This document shows positions 15,544-23,355 of a stretch of 64,000 bases of DNA, in pieces; the first letter of the stretch is position 1; each line of letters begins with the position of its first letter. This DNA is from Paenibacillus_AR mesotrionivorans (GTDB taxonomy: Bacteria > Bacillota > Bacilli > Paenibacillales > NBRC-103111): NCBI RefSeq assembly GCF_046098205.1, contig NZ_JBJURJ010000002.1, forward strand, positions 124,001 to 188,000, in the 5' to 3' direction. A program made the translations under genes and the position numbers. Below the pieces are notes generated by a model. That model saw nothing but the letters and a program-made list of their open reading frames with translations. It did not search any database and had not been told where the DNA came from.

Positions 15544-16695
15544 CTATCTACGCAGACGTTCCACAATGGTTCCAACTTTTTCGCAGGTAAAATCAATTTC
15601 TTCAAAAGTTGTTTGCGGACCGAAGCTGAAGCGGACGGCGGAAGCGGCCACCTCCTGGGGGAGCCCCATAGCTGTAAGCACATGGGACAGCTCCAGCGAT
15701 CCCGAGGTGCAGGCGGAGCCGCTGGCCGCAGCAATTCCCTCCAAATCAAGCCGCATCAGAAGAGTTTCTGTGGTGCAGCCCGGAAAGCTTACATGAAGGA
15801 TGTGGGGCAGCCGGTCCTCAGAACGGGAGGGTCCGTTTATGACGAAGCCTTCTGTACCCAATCTGGCCTCCAGGCCGTGGAGCATACGGGTGCGCAGCTC
15901 CTCCATCCGGCGTTGCTTCGTCTCCATAGATTCCACAGAAAGGCGAAGGGCTTCAGCAAATCCAGCAGCAGCAGCCACATCCTCCGTACCTGCACGTTTC
16001 CTTCTTTCCTGTGCCCCTCCATAGATAAGCGGGGACAGGTGAATCCGCGAGGAGCAGTACAGGGCACCGATACCCTTAGGGCCGCCCAGCTTATGGGCCG
16101 AGAAGCTCATGAGATCTACCGGCAGTGTGGACAAATCAATAGGCACCAGCCCCGCCGCCTGGACGGCATCCACATGGAAGGGGATACCCCGGCTTCTGGC
16201 CAGGAGTCCGATAGCGGAAACAGGCTGAATGGACCCTACTTCATTGTTTCCGTACATGACGGAAATCAGCAGAGTCCTAGAGGTAATGGCCGCTTCCACG
16301 TCTTCCGTCGAAACCAATCCTGAACGGTCAGCAGGCAAATACGTGATCTCGTATCCGGCCTGCTCCAGCTTCTCACACGCATGAAGCACCGCGTGGTGTT
16401 CCACTGCCGATGTGATGATATGGTTTTTGGGACCGGCAGGCAGCGGAGCCAGCCCGAATAGGGCAGCATTGTCCGCTTCCGTGCCACCTCCGGTGAAAAT
16501 CAGCTCCTTGGGTGCACAATGAAGCAGCCCGGCGATGGTTTCCCGTGCGCGGGACAGGACGGCCCGGGCATCCCGCCCAAAACGGTGAAGGCTGGAAGGA
16601 TTGCCGTATTGCTCCCGGAGGAGCGGCAGCATCGCATCCAGCACTTCAGGCAATAACGGCGTTGCCGCCGCATGGTCCAGATAGATGAGGTTCAT
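15544..16695 (-). CDS. Cysteine desulfurase (YrvO/IscS-like)
   Basis: This 383-aa PLP enzyme takes sulfur from cysteine, forming a persulfide. Next to mnmA in Bacillales it supplies sulfur for tRNA 2-thiouridine. Motifs are MNLIYLDHAAATPLLPEV, AVEHHAVLHACEKL, the PLP lysine in SFSAHKLGGPKGIGALY and the active-site cysteine in SGSACTSGSLELSHV (about residue 325). The ATG at 16695 has AAGGTG 10 nt upstream; the ATG at 16704 is on top of that site. It is 27 bp after cymR and probably co-transcribed with it. Confidence 0.95.
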   Translation of the reverse strand: MNLIYLDHAAATPLLPEVLDAMLPLLREQYGNPSSLHRFGRDARAVLSRARETIAGLLHCAPKELIFTGGGTEADNAALFGLAPLPAGPKNHIITSAVEHHAVLHACEKLEQAGYEITYLPADRSGLVSTEDVEAAITSRTLLISVMYGNNEVGSIQPVSAIGLLARSRGIPFHVDAVQAAGLVPIDLSTLPVDLMSFSAHKLGGPKGIGALYCSSRIHLSPLIYGGAQERRKRAGTEDVAAAAGFAEALRLSVESMETKQRRMEELRTRMLHGLEARLGTEGFVINGPSRSEDRLPHILHVSFPGCTTETLLMRLDLEGIAAASGSACTSGSLELSHVLTAMGLPQEVAASAVRFSFGPQTTFEEIDFTCEKVGTIVERLRR

Positions 16696-16722
16696 GAAAT
16701 CCATACACCTTCTATTTTACAT

Positions 16723-17142
16723 TTAAATGTAAAACATATAATTATCCATCTTGCCTTCATCATGGAATTCAATGAGGTTGGCCAAGGTGGTGGAATCCAG
16801 CACCTCTGCGATGGCATCCCGGATGCGGATCCACAGATCGCGCTTCGCCGGATCATCCTCCTCGGTGAAATCCACCGGGCTGATGGGTCCCTCCAGCACA
16901 CGGATAATGTGGCCGGCGGTAATCTCCTCGGGATTCTTGGAAAGAATATATCCGCCGTACGCGCCGCGGATGCTCTTCACCAGCCCCGCATTACGCAGAG
17001 GGGCGATAAGCTGCTCCAGATAATGCTCAGAGAGACGGTGCTTTTCGGCAATACTTTTGAGGGAGGTTGGACCTTCCCCGTTCTTAGCTGCAAGTTCCAT
17101 CATAATGGTAAGGCCGTAACGGCCTTTAGTTGATATTTTCAA
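16723..17142 (-). CDS. cymR: CymR, Rrf2-family regulator of cysteine metabolism
   Basis: This 139-aa Rrf2-type repressor begins MKISTKGRYGLTIMMELA and has a winged helix with TSLKSIAEKHRLSEHYLEQL. It lacks the three-cysteine Fe-S loop of IscR (the region is SPVDFTEEDDPAKRDLW), as expected for CymR, which senses sulfur status with CysK. The start is TTG at 17142 with GAGGTGG 7 nt upstream. Its place before the cysteine desulfurase supports the name. mnmA is divergent across a gap of about 255 bp. Confidence 0.93.
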   Translation of the reverse strand: MKISTKGRYGLTIMMELAAKNGEGPTSLKSIAEKHRLSEHYLEQLIAPLRNAGLVKSIRGAYGGYILSKNPEEITAGHIIRVLEGPISPVDFTEEDDPAKRDLWIRIRDAIAEVLDSTTLANLIEFHDEGKMDNYMFYI

Positions 17143-17397
17143 GAGAACGCCACCTCAATCGACTGTTCTTGTTCCGCTCCAGTGGTCGAATCTGTCCCTT
17201 ACCAGCATGTCCAGACAGTCCGGAATTCAAATCCGCTGATAACCGATTTTTTTATCCACATCGTTATTATGTTATCACAACCAAGAGGTTCTTGGGAACT
17301 CCAGTATGACAACTTCATGAAAAAAATGCTTCTGTTTTAGAAAAATGGTACAATAGGAGGTATTGCATATTTCCCAAATGAAAGGTCTGGCGAAAAC

Positions 17398-18495
17398 ATG
17401 ATGAAAGCACCACAAGATACACGGGTTGTCCTGGGCATGTCCGGAGGCGTGGATTCCTCCGTAGCCGCCCTTCTCCTGAAGCAGCAGGGATATGACGTCA
17501 TTGGCGTTTTCATGAAAAACTGGGATGATACCGACGAATTCGGCCATTGCACCGCGGAGGATGACGCCGAGGATGTGCGCCGGGTGGCGGAGCAAATCGG
17601 CATCCCCTACTATACCGTAAATTTCGAAAAGCAGTATTTCGATAAAGTTTTCGCCTATTTCCTGGAGGAATACCGCCGGGGGCGGACACCCAACCCGGAT
17701 GTGATGTGCAACCGGGAGATCAAGTTCGGCGAATTCCTGCAGAAGGCGCTGGATCTGGGAGCCGATTATATTGCAACGGGCCATTATGCCCAGGTGGATC
17801 AGCAGGACGGGATTTACCGTCTCCTGCGGGGCAATGATCCAGGCAAGGATCAGACCTACTTCCTGAGCCCCTTAAACCAGTATCAGCTGAGCAAGGCCAT
17901 GTTCCCCATCGGGCATCTGCCCAAGCCGGAGGTGCGCCGCATTGCTGAGGAAGCCGGACTGGCCACTGCCAAAAAGAAGGACAGCACCGGCGTTTGCTTT
18001 ATCGGCGAACGCAACTTCAAGGAGTTCCTGAGCCAATACCTGCCCGCCCAGCCTGGAGAAATGCGTACGCTGTCCGGGGAGCTGAAGGGTCGGCATGAGG
18101 GCCTGATGTACTACACTCTGGGGCAGCGCCAGGGATTGGGTATCGGCGGCTCCGGCACAGGAGAACCATGGTTTGTGGTGGACAAGAACCTGGAGACGAA
18201 CACTCTGATTGTCGCCCAGGGGGATGACTCCTACCTGTATTCGGTGGGCTTAACCGCTACGGGCTTCAATTGGATTCCGGGTGGAACTCCTCCGGCGGTA
18301 CTGAAATGCACGGCCAAGTTCCGCTACCGCCAGCCCGACCAGCCGGTGACGGTTCATGTTTCACCGGAGGACGGCACCTGCCGGGTGGAATTCGCCGAGC
18401 CCCAGCGGGCGGTAACCCCGGGGCAGATCGTCGTCTTCTACGACGGCGAGGTCTGCCTGGGCGGCGCCACCATCGACAAGATCATCCGGAAGTAA
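17398..18495 (+). CDS. mnmA: tRNA-specific 2-thiouridylase MnmA
   Basis: This 365-aa enzyme introduces the 2-thio group at U34 of Lys, Glu and Gln tRNAs. The PP-loop GMSGGVDSSVAALLL is at the N-terminus. The two catalytic cysteines are in PNPDVMCNREIKF and DSTGVCFIGERNF. The C-terminal beta-barrel is complete. In B. subtilis trmU follows cymR-yrvO on the same strand; here it is divergent from cymR. The start is one of two adjacent ATGs, with only a weak ribosome binding site. A TACAAT box about 50 bp upstream could be the -10, but no good -35 is seen. Confidence 0.96.
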   Translation: MMKAPQDTRVVLGMSGGVDSSVAALLLKQQGYDVIGVFMKNWDDTDEFGHCTAEDDAEDVRRVAEQIGIPYYTVNFEKQYFDKVFAYFLEEYRRGRTPNPDVMCNREIKFGEFLQKALDLGADYIATGHYAQVDQQDGIYRLLRGNDPGKDQTYFLSPLNQYQLSKAMFPIGHLPKPEVRRIAEEAGLATAKKKDSTGVCFIGERNFKEFLSQYLPAQPGEMRTLSGELKGRHEGLMYYTLGQRQGLGIGGSGTGEPWFVVDKNLETNTLIVAQGDDSYLYSVGLTATGFNWIPGGTPPAVLKCTAKFRYRQPDQPVTVHVSPEDGTCRVEFAEPQRAVTPGQIVVFYDGEVCLGGATIDKIIRK

Positions 18496-18520
18496 ACCGT
18501 TCAGCAACCCTATCTGCAGC

Positions 18521-18564
18521 CGACTGCCGCTCTAAGCCTCCACAGCTTAGGGAGGCAGTTTTTT
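18521..18564 (+). terminator. Terminator after mnmA
   Basis: Long stem ACTGCC-GCTCTAAGC / GCTTAGGGAGGCAGT with a TTTTTT tail, 26 bp after the mnmA stop. Confidence 0.85.
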
Positions 18565-18580
18565 GTGAGGCGGAGGATCC

Positions 18581-18664
18581 GGCTTCACTTTTGGGGGATG
18601 GTTGTCGGGGGCTCCCCCAAAAGTAATCGGAATAAGCTTCAGCGCTTGGCTTCACTTTTGGGGG
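18581..18664 (-). repeat. 59-bp hairpin repeat (CCCCCAAAAGTGAAG family), copy 1 plus a half copy
   Basis: A full copy lies at 18606-18664 on the minus strand. Its ends are CCCCCAAAAGTGAAGC and TACTTTTGGGGG, followed by GCCCCC, and together they form an imperfect hairpin. A half copy (GGCTTCACTTTTGGGGG) precedes it at 18581-18597. Further copies are at 22796, 22864 and 34797. It lies between mnmA and the 3' end of the lipoprotein gene. Confidence 0.85.
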
Positions 18665-18670
18665 AATGTA

Positions 18671-19402
18671 TTATATTGTCCACTGGTTGCGGACCAGCCC
18701 CGTTAAATACCACGCGCCACCCTTCTCCTCGAAAACCAGAATCAAGCTGGCCCAGTCCATCCCCTGCACCTTCGGATCAAAGCCGCTGAAATAATACTCC
18801 ACAAAATGGCTGCCGGGATATACTTCCTTGATGTTGTTGACGGTGTTCCCCTTGCCGATCGGCTCATCATAAGCAGACTTCTCCGGTTTGGCATAGTCAT
18901 GGTTGTACAGGAATTTGTCGTAGAACTCGGCGAAGGTCAGCTTTATGGGCTCTCCGGAGCCATCATATGCCCCCCAAGTACGGACGGTTTTGTCATCCTG
19001 AAGCCGTTTAATCTCATCCCGGGTCAAAATCACGTCCTGCTTCATGTCCACATGGACGTAAGGAGACATCCGCACACCCTTATCCGGATGTGCGGCAAGG
19101 GCCAACCCGGCCCAGTCCCGTTCCTTCAGGGCGACGACGGCTTTGGCTGCGGCAGCCTCCACCTGCTGCCGGATCTCCCCGGCGGAGGCCGGGGCTGCCG
19201 ACGCGGCAGTGGACGCTGCCGGGGAAGCGGTAGCCCCCGGGGCCTTGCTCTCCGCCGGAGCGGGAGTTGCAGGAGCAGCGGGTGGCGATACAGAGGCAGT
19301 GGCTGCAGAAGCCGGGATGGTGCCGGTAGCCACAGGTGCGGAGCTGTTTTGGCAGCCGGCAGCCAGTGTGAGCAGGAGCAGACTTGCGGCGATGGATTTC
19401 AT
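18671..19402 (-). CDS. Putative lipoprotein with Ala/Pro-rich linker
   Basis: This is a 243-aa exported protein. The signal peptide is MKSIAASLLLLTLAAGCQNS with lipobox LAAGC, so it should be lipid-anchored at Cys17. A low-complexity Ala/Pro/Ser linker (about 20-80) follows, which would let the C-terminal domain reach into the wall. The C-terminal domain (about 85-243, EIRQQVEAAAAKAVVAL ... GGAWYLTGLVRNQWTI) looks globular and ends in a beta-strand pattern reminiscent of NTF2-like/DUF4440 folds; I cannot assign it. The ATG at 19402 follows GGAGAGGAG. It stands alone between mnmA and rarA. Confidence 0.85.
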   Translation of the reverse strand: MKSIAASLLLLTLAAGCQNSSAPVATGTIPASAATASVSPPAAPATPAPAESKAPGATASPAASTAASAAPASAGEIRQQVEAAAAKAVVALKERDWAGLALAAHPDKGVRMSPYVHVDMKQDVILTRDEIKRLQDDKTVRTWGAYDGSGEPIKLTFAEFYDKFLYNHDYAKPEKSAYDEPIGKGNTVNNIKEVYPGSHFVEYYFSGFDPKVQGMDWASLILVFEEKGGAWYLTGLVRNQWTI

Positions 19403-19532
19403 GCTGATTCTCCTCTCCTTGGCTGCTTGCATAATGTATGGACGGCAAACAGCAGACGAAAGTTACAAGCTGATCATGATTTGGGCAAACAATCACTATG
19501 GATCAATACCCGCCGAACCCAGACAGAAGTGT

Positions 19533-19664
19533 TACGGACTGACGTTCCCTTATTTATCCAAATAAACCCTCTTTGGAACATTTCACGGACTCACAGGCCG
19601 TTATTTGCTTCGTATGCCGGTCTATTCCTTATTTTCGGAACCAATAGCGGAACGTCAGTCCGTA
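19533..19664. repeat. Modular palindromic repeat region A
   Basis: The roughly 530 bases between the lipoprotein gene and rarA hold no gene. A perfect 16-bp inverted repeat (TACGGACTGACGTTCC at 19533-19548 and its complement at 19649-19664) brackets a further ACGGACTCACAGG unit. The heads resemble the TAACGGAACTGAG units at 39073-39255 and 60801-60959. No promoter for rarA is convincing in the remaining sequence. Confidence 0.7.
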
Positions 19665-19933
19665 TACAGAAGAAAATACAGGTTTTCCGCTGAATAAAGG
19701 AAGCTGGGTCCGTTAGCAGCCGCCGGGCAGGCTCCGTCCGCCCAAACGGATAACCATTACCCCATTTTTTACCCAACTACCCCCACTTATGCACACACAA
19801 CATCATCCGTGAAGCATCATAAATCCCTTCCTGCCGCCATTGCCCCGGGAAGTACCGGCGAAAATATGGTAAAATAGACGAAGTGTGCCTTCGGGCCGCG
19901 ACGCAAGTAACGTGTGTAAGGTGGCGAATGGAA

Positions 19934-21199
19934 ATGGACTTATTTTCTTCAATGCAGCAGCCCAAGGACGAAAGCTTCAAGCCGCTGGCCGAGCGGATGC
20001 GTCCTTTGTCTTTAGACGAATATACCGGCCAGGAGCATCTGGTGGGCAAGGGAAAGTCTTTGCGTGTGCTGATCGAGACGGACCGGGTCCCCTCCATGAT
20101 CCTCCAAGGGCCCCCCTCCTCCGGCAAAACTACATTGGCCACCATCATCAGCCAGATGACCAAGTCCAATTTCATCAAGCTGAATGCGGTCTCCCTGGCC
20201 ATTGCCGAGCTGCGCAAAACCTTTGAAGAGGCCCGCGACCAGCTTCAGCTTTACGGTAACAAAACCATTGTAATGATCGACGAGATTCACGCCTTGAAGA
20301 GCAATATTCAGGAAGCTCTACTGCCCGTGGTGGAAAATGGAACCATCATCCTCATCGGCTGCACGACGGAGAGCATTCACCATGATATCATCCCGCCTCT
20401 GGTATCCAGATGCCGGGTATACAGATTGAATTCCTTCTCCACGGATAACATCCGGGATATGCTCAAAAGAGCCATGACGGACAAGAATCGTGGGCTGGGC
20501 GGCTCCGGCATCTCGCTGTCGGAGGAAGCATTGGACTATCTGGCAGATATCTCCAATGGGGATGTGCGCAATGCACTGAATGCCCTGGAGGCTGCCGCTT
20601 ACTCCCTTCAAGGCACGGACACCCTTGAGCTGCGCCATGTTCAGGAGGCGTATTCATTCCGCTTGAACGGCATAACCACCAGCGACCGGTACAATCTGAC
20701 CTCCGCCCTGTGCAAATCCATGCGTGGCGGCCAGACAGATGCGGCCATGTACTGGCTGGCGCGCCTTCTCTACAGCGGTGTGGATCCGGAATATATTGCC
20801 CGCCGGATTGTGGTCCACTCTACAGAGGATGTGGGTATGGGTAACCCGGTTGCCCTGCAGATGGCTCTGGCCGCCAAGGATGCCGTGCTGTTCGTAGGAA
20901 TGCCGGAGGCGAGGATGGCGCTGGCCCAAGCGGTGATCTTCATCTGTGAAAGCCCTAAATCCAACAGCGCCTATAAAGCCATTAACGGCGCCTTGGAGCT
21001 GGTGGCCCGTTCCCCTGCTTATGAGGTTCCCGAGGATATCCGGGACGGCAGCAAGTCATACCGGAATCCCATCGACAACCCTGGTGCCTCCAACCATTAT
21101 CTGCCGCCCGAGCTGGGCAAAACCCGTTTCTACAGACCGCACAACAGCGGTACGGAAGGGAAAATTTATGCACGGTACAAGGAGCAGGGAAGGCTGTAG
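19934..21199 (+). CDS. rarA: Replication-associated recombination protein RarA (MgsA/YrvN)
   Basis: This is a 421-aa AAA+ ATPase of the RarA/WRNIP1 family that acts at stalled replication forks. Walker A is QGPPSSGKTTLATII and Walker B is VMIDEIHAL. The sensor, ASCE lid and C-terminal tetramerisation region follow (VHSTEDVGMGNPVALQMA, then NHYLPPELGKTRFY). B. subtilis yrvN lies beside cymR in the same way. The ATG at 19934 has AAGGTG 10 nt upstream; the ATG at 19928 is too close. The small membrane protein gene follows in the same direction. Confidence 0.95.
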   Translation: MDLFSSMQQPKDESFKPLAERMRPLSLDEYTGQEHLVGKGKSLRVLIETDRVPSMILQGPPSSGKTTLATIISQMTKSNFIKLNAVSLAIAELRKTFEEARDQLQLYGNKTIVMIDEIHALKSNIQEALLPVVENGTIILIGCTTESIHHDIIPPLVSRCRVYRLNSFSTDNIRDMLKRAMTDKNRGLGGSGISLSEEALDYLADISNGDVRNALNALEAAAYSLQGTDTLELRHVQEAYSFRLNGITTSDRYNLTSALCKSMRGGQTDAAMYWLARLLYSGVDPEYIARRIVVHSTEDVGMGNPVALQMALAAKDAVLFVGMPEARMALAQAVIFICESPKSNSAYKAINGALELVARSPAYEVPEDIRDGSKSYRNPIDNPGASNHYLPPELGKTRFYRPHNSGTEGKIYARYKEQGRL

Positions 21200-21266
21200 G
21201 TGGGTCAGCTCCGGTTCAAGCGGATAAATGAAATAACACACCAATTTTTTCGGGGAGGAAAAAGAG

Positions 21267-21503
21267 TTGGCCATTATTCTTAGATTGGCGGGAATTGCAG
21301 CGGCACTTACGGGGATTATTGCCGGTATTGCCAAGGGGCGGGATATCCTGTACACCGTAACCGAAGCGGCCGGTTCACCCGTTAATCATTATGGCTTCCA
21401 ATTCGGCGAAGCGGTGATATGGTGGATCGGCGGTATTGCTCTGGGACTGGGGCTTTATGCACAAGGCATCATTCTGGACCGGTTGGAGGAACTCCGGCGG
21501 TAG
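21267..21503 (+). CDS. Small membrane protein
   Basis: This is a 78-aa protein with two hydrophobic stretches, at about 2-24 (AIILRLAGIAAALTGIIAGIA) and 48-66 (VIWWIGGIALGLGLYAQGII), and a short charged C-terminus (LDRLEELRR). It starts with TTG at 21267 behind GGGGAGGAAAAAGAG. The function is unknown. It follows rarA and ends at a strong terminator. Confidence 0.8.
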   Translation: MAIILRLAGIAAALTGIIAGIAKGRDILYTVTEAAGSPVNHYGFQFGEAVIWWIGGIALGLGLYAQGIILDRLEELRR

Positions 21504-21511
21504 TAATATGA

Positions 21512-21546
21512 AGACCCTGCACCGCTACGTGCAGGGTCTTCTTCTT
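21512..21546 (+). terminator. Terminator after the small membrane protein gene
   Basis: Perfect stem AGACCCTGCA / TGCAGGGTCT with an 8-nt loop, followed by TCTTCTT. The MITE copy 2 starts at its 3' edge. Confidence 0.85.
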
Positions 21547-21707
21547 GGCCGTGTTTGCAACCCCGCTTGAGGGCTTCTTTCACCGCCTTTTCGTCCCTTG
21601 CATCGTTACTTCCGCTTGACGTACCCCCGGTACGCCTTCACGAAAGTGCCTTGCCTGGAACGAAAATTCAGCAAAATCTGCTCCCCTCGGAGTTTACAAA
21701 CACGACC
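21547..21707 (-). mobile_element. MITE-like inverted-repeat element, copy 2
   Basis: This is the inverted counterpart of the element at 15328-15487, with about the same length (161 bp). On the minus strand it begins GGTCGTGTTTGTAAACTCCG and ends GGTTGCAAACACGGCC. It abuts the TA of the trpS stop codon (21707-21709). The G of that TAG is the first base of the element. The other flank is TT rather than TA. Confidence 0.8.
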
Positions 21708-22705
21708 TAGCGGCTGCGGCCGAAATAATCCAGGCCCATGGCCTCCCGCACCTCGCCCATGGTTACAGCGGCAATGCGGCGGACCTCTGCGGTGCCCGCC
21801 TGCAGAATGTCGTCAATGTCACGCGGTCGTGCCGCATAATCAACCCGTCGCTCACGCATAGGGGCCAGCAGCCCCTCCAAGGCCAGCCGCAGCTTTTCTT
21901 TGCACGCCGAGCAGCCGATGGTCCCCGCTTCACAGTTTTCCCGGATCTCCACAGCTCCCTCCGGCCGGAAGGCTCCATGATAAGCATAGATAGGGCAAAT
22001 GTCCGGATGTCCCGGATCATTTTTATGAATCCGAGCCGGATCGGTTTTGGCTTTGCGGAGCTTCAGCGCCAGCTCCTCCGCACTGCAGTCCAGCTCTATG
22101 GCGTTGCCCAGGCTTTTGCTCATTTTGGCCTCCCCATCCGTCCCGACCAGCCTCGGCACCTCACTGATCAGCGCCTGTGGCTCCACCAGCACCGGTTTGT
22201 ACAGCTCGTTGAAGCGCCGCACTACCTTGCGGGCCAGCTCCAGGTGAGGCAGCTGATCCTCGCCAACCGGAATAAGCGTTGCCTTGCAAAAGGCAATATC
22301 CGCCGCCTGGCTCACCGGGTACCCCAAAAACCCGTAATACAGCTCATCCAAACCCGCGCCTTTGGACTCTGCCTTCACCGTGGGGTTATGGCGCAATGTA
22401 TTTACCGTAACCAGCATGGAGAAAAACATGGTCAGCTCGGCAATCTCCGGTACCATGGATTGGATAAAAATAGAGGTTTTGTTGGGATCGATTCCTGCCG
22501 CCAGGTAATCCAGCGCCATCTCCTTCAGAGAGCAACTGATCAGCTCCGACCGTTCAAAATGAGTGGTTAACGCCTGCACATCCGCCAGCATCACAAAACA
22601 TTCATGCTCCTCCTGCAGCGCCACCCGGTTCTTCAAGCTTCCGGCGTAATGGCCCAGATGCAGCTTGCCGGTGACCCGGTCCCCAGTTAATACACGATTT
22701 TTCAT
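21707..22705 (-). CDS. trpS: Tryptophan-tRNA ligase with probable Fe-S cysteine motif
   Basis: This 332-aa class I synthetase charges tRNA-Trp. The HIGH-like motif is KLHLGHYAGSL and the KMSKS motif is GEAKMSKSLGN. Between about residues 244 and 275 it has cysteines spaced C-x20-C-x6-C-x2-C (ICPIYAYH ... NCEAGTIGCSACKEK). This closely matches the C-x22-C-x6-C-x2-C motif that binds a [4Fe-4S] cluster in Thermotoga maritima TrpRS near the anticodon-binding site. The ATG at 22705 follows AGGAGG. It is controlled by a T-box; the two hairpin repeats at 22796-22922 lie in its leader. A MITE abuts the stop codon, so the native C-terminus may be slightly altered. Confidence 0.96.
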   Translation of the reverse strand: MKNRVLTGDRVTGKLHLGHYAGSLKNRVALQEEHECFVMLADVQALTTHFERSELISCSLKEMALDYLAAGIDPNKTSIFIQSMVPEIAELTMFFSMLVTVNTLRHNPTVKAESKGAGLDELYYGFLGYPVSQAADIAFCKATLIPVGEDQLPHLELARKVVRRFNELYKPVLVEPQALISEVPRLVGTDGEAKMSKSLGNAIELDCSAEELALKLRKAKTDPARIHKNDPGHPDICPIYAYHGAFRPEGAVEIRENCEAGTIGCSACKEKLRLALEGLLAPMRERRVDYAARPRDIDDILQAGTAEVRRIAAVTMGEVREAMGLDYFGRSR

Positions 22706-22795
22706 TGCTGTTTCCTCCTAAATTGGTATTTTGACTCGTATGTTTCCGGCACCAATCCCAGCCATCATCCATGGCCATCACCCCCTTTCATAAAT

Positions 22796-22922
22796 CCCCC
22801 AAAAGTGAAGCAAATGCTTCGAAGCTTATTCCAACTACTTTTGGGGGTGCCCCCGGAATGATTCCCCCAAAAGTGAAGCAAATGCTTCGAAGCCTATTCC
22901 GACTACTTTCGGGGGTGCCCCC
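22796..22922 (+). repeat. Two tandem 59-bp hairpin repeats in the trpS leader
   Basis: Copies at 22796-22854 and 22864-22922 are nearly identical. Each has CCCCCAAAAGTGAAGC, then AAATGCTTCGAAGC, a short linker and CTACTTTTGGGGG (one with TTTCGGGGG), then TGCCCCC. Each can fold on itself. They sit between the T-box terminator and the trpS start, inside the transcribed leader. Confidence 0.88.
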
Positions 22923-22933
22923 GTTTTTACCCA

Positions 22934-23249
22934 ATAAAAAAAGCCCCGTCCTCTAAGGACGAAGCTTATCGTTGGCCACCTTAAATAACCTTCCTGCGCC
23001 TGTGCCAGGCGTTAAAGGTCCGCTGACAGTACGGGGTCACGTCGCTTCTTCACAGGAAGCCTGCCCGATACCGCTCCCTTGATAACGGCGGGAATCCCGG
23101 CTTTCCCTACTACGCCTCATCGAAGCGATTGGGCAAAGCAACTCCAAAGGCCATTCGAGCATAGGCCGGACACCGGTTCGCAGCAGCCACCGGCTCTCTG
23201 AGTCCATTTCCTTATGTCTACTTACCCTTTTTCCAGGTTGTTCAGATAT
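22934..23249 (-). promoter_or_regulatory. T-box riboswitch of trpS
   Basis: The minus strand shows the stem I apical signature GAGAGCCGGTGGCTGCTGCG, the T-box AAGGTGGCCAACG (near 22970-22982, a non-canonical form of AGGGTGGTACCGCG) and a terminator ending in TTTTTTT at 22934-22964. The specifier loop reads GAATGGC, giving the tryptophan codon UGG (complement of 23151-23153). This agrees with the trpS gene it precedes. Confidence 0.9.
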
Positions 23250-23255
23250 GGCTGA

Positions 23256-23284
23256 ATTCTACTCCAAATTGCACAATCAGTCAA
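23256..23284 (-). promoter_or_regulatory. Sigma-A promoter of the trpS leader
   Basis: TTGACT (complement of 23279-23284), 17-bp spacer, TAGAAT (complement of 23256-23261). Transcription should start near 23249. Confidence 0.75.
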
Positions 23285-23301
23285 TAGGGTATGGTAAAAG
23301 C

Positions 23302-23343
23302 AAAATCACCCTCCCCTGCTTCTAAGCAAGAGAGAGCGATTTT
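23302..23343 (-). terminator. Probable terminator after tcdA
   Basis: An imperfect stem AAAATC.C..CTC..TGCTT / AAGCA.GAG.GCGATTTT lies just after the tcdA stop and ends in a short T-run on the minus strand. It would close the hisS-aspS-tcdA transcript before the trpS promoter. Confidence 0.6.
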
Positions 23344-23355
23344 GTGTTCAGCCGC

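Noticed and set aside
22796..22922. CRISPR-like array
   Set aside because: Only two repeats of 59 bp with a 9-bp gap; the repeats are dispersed elsewhere and no cas genes are present.
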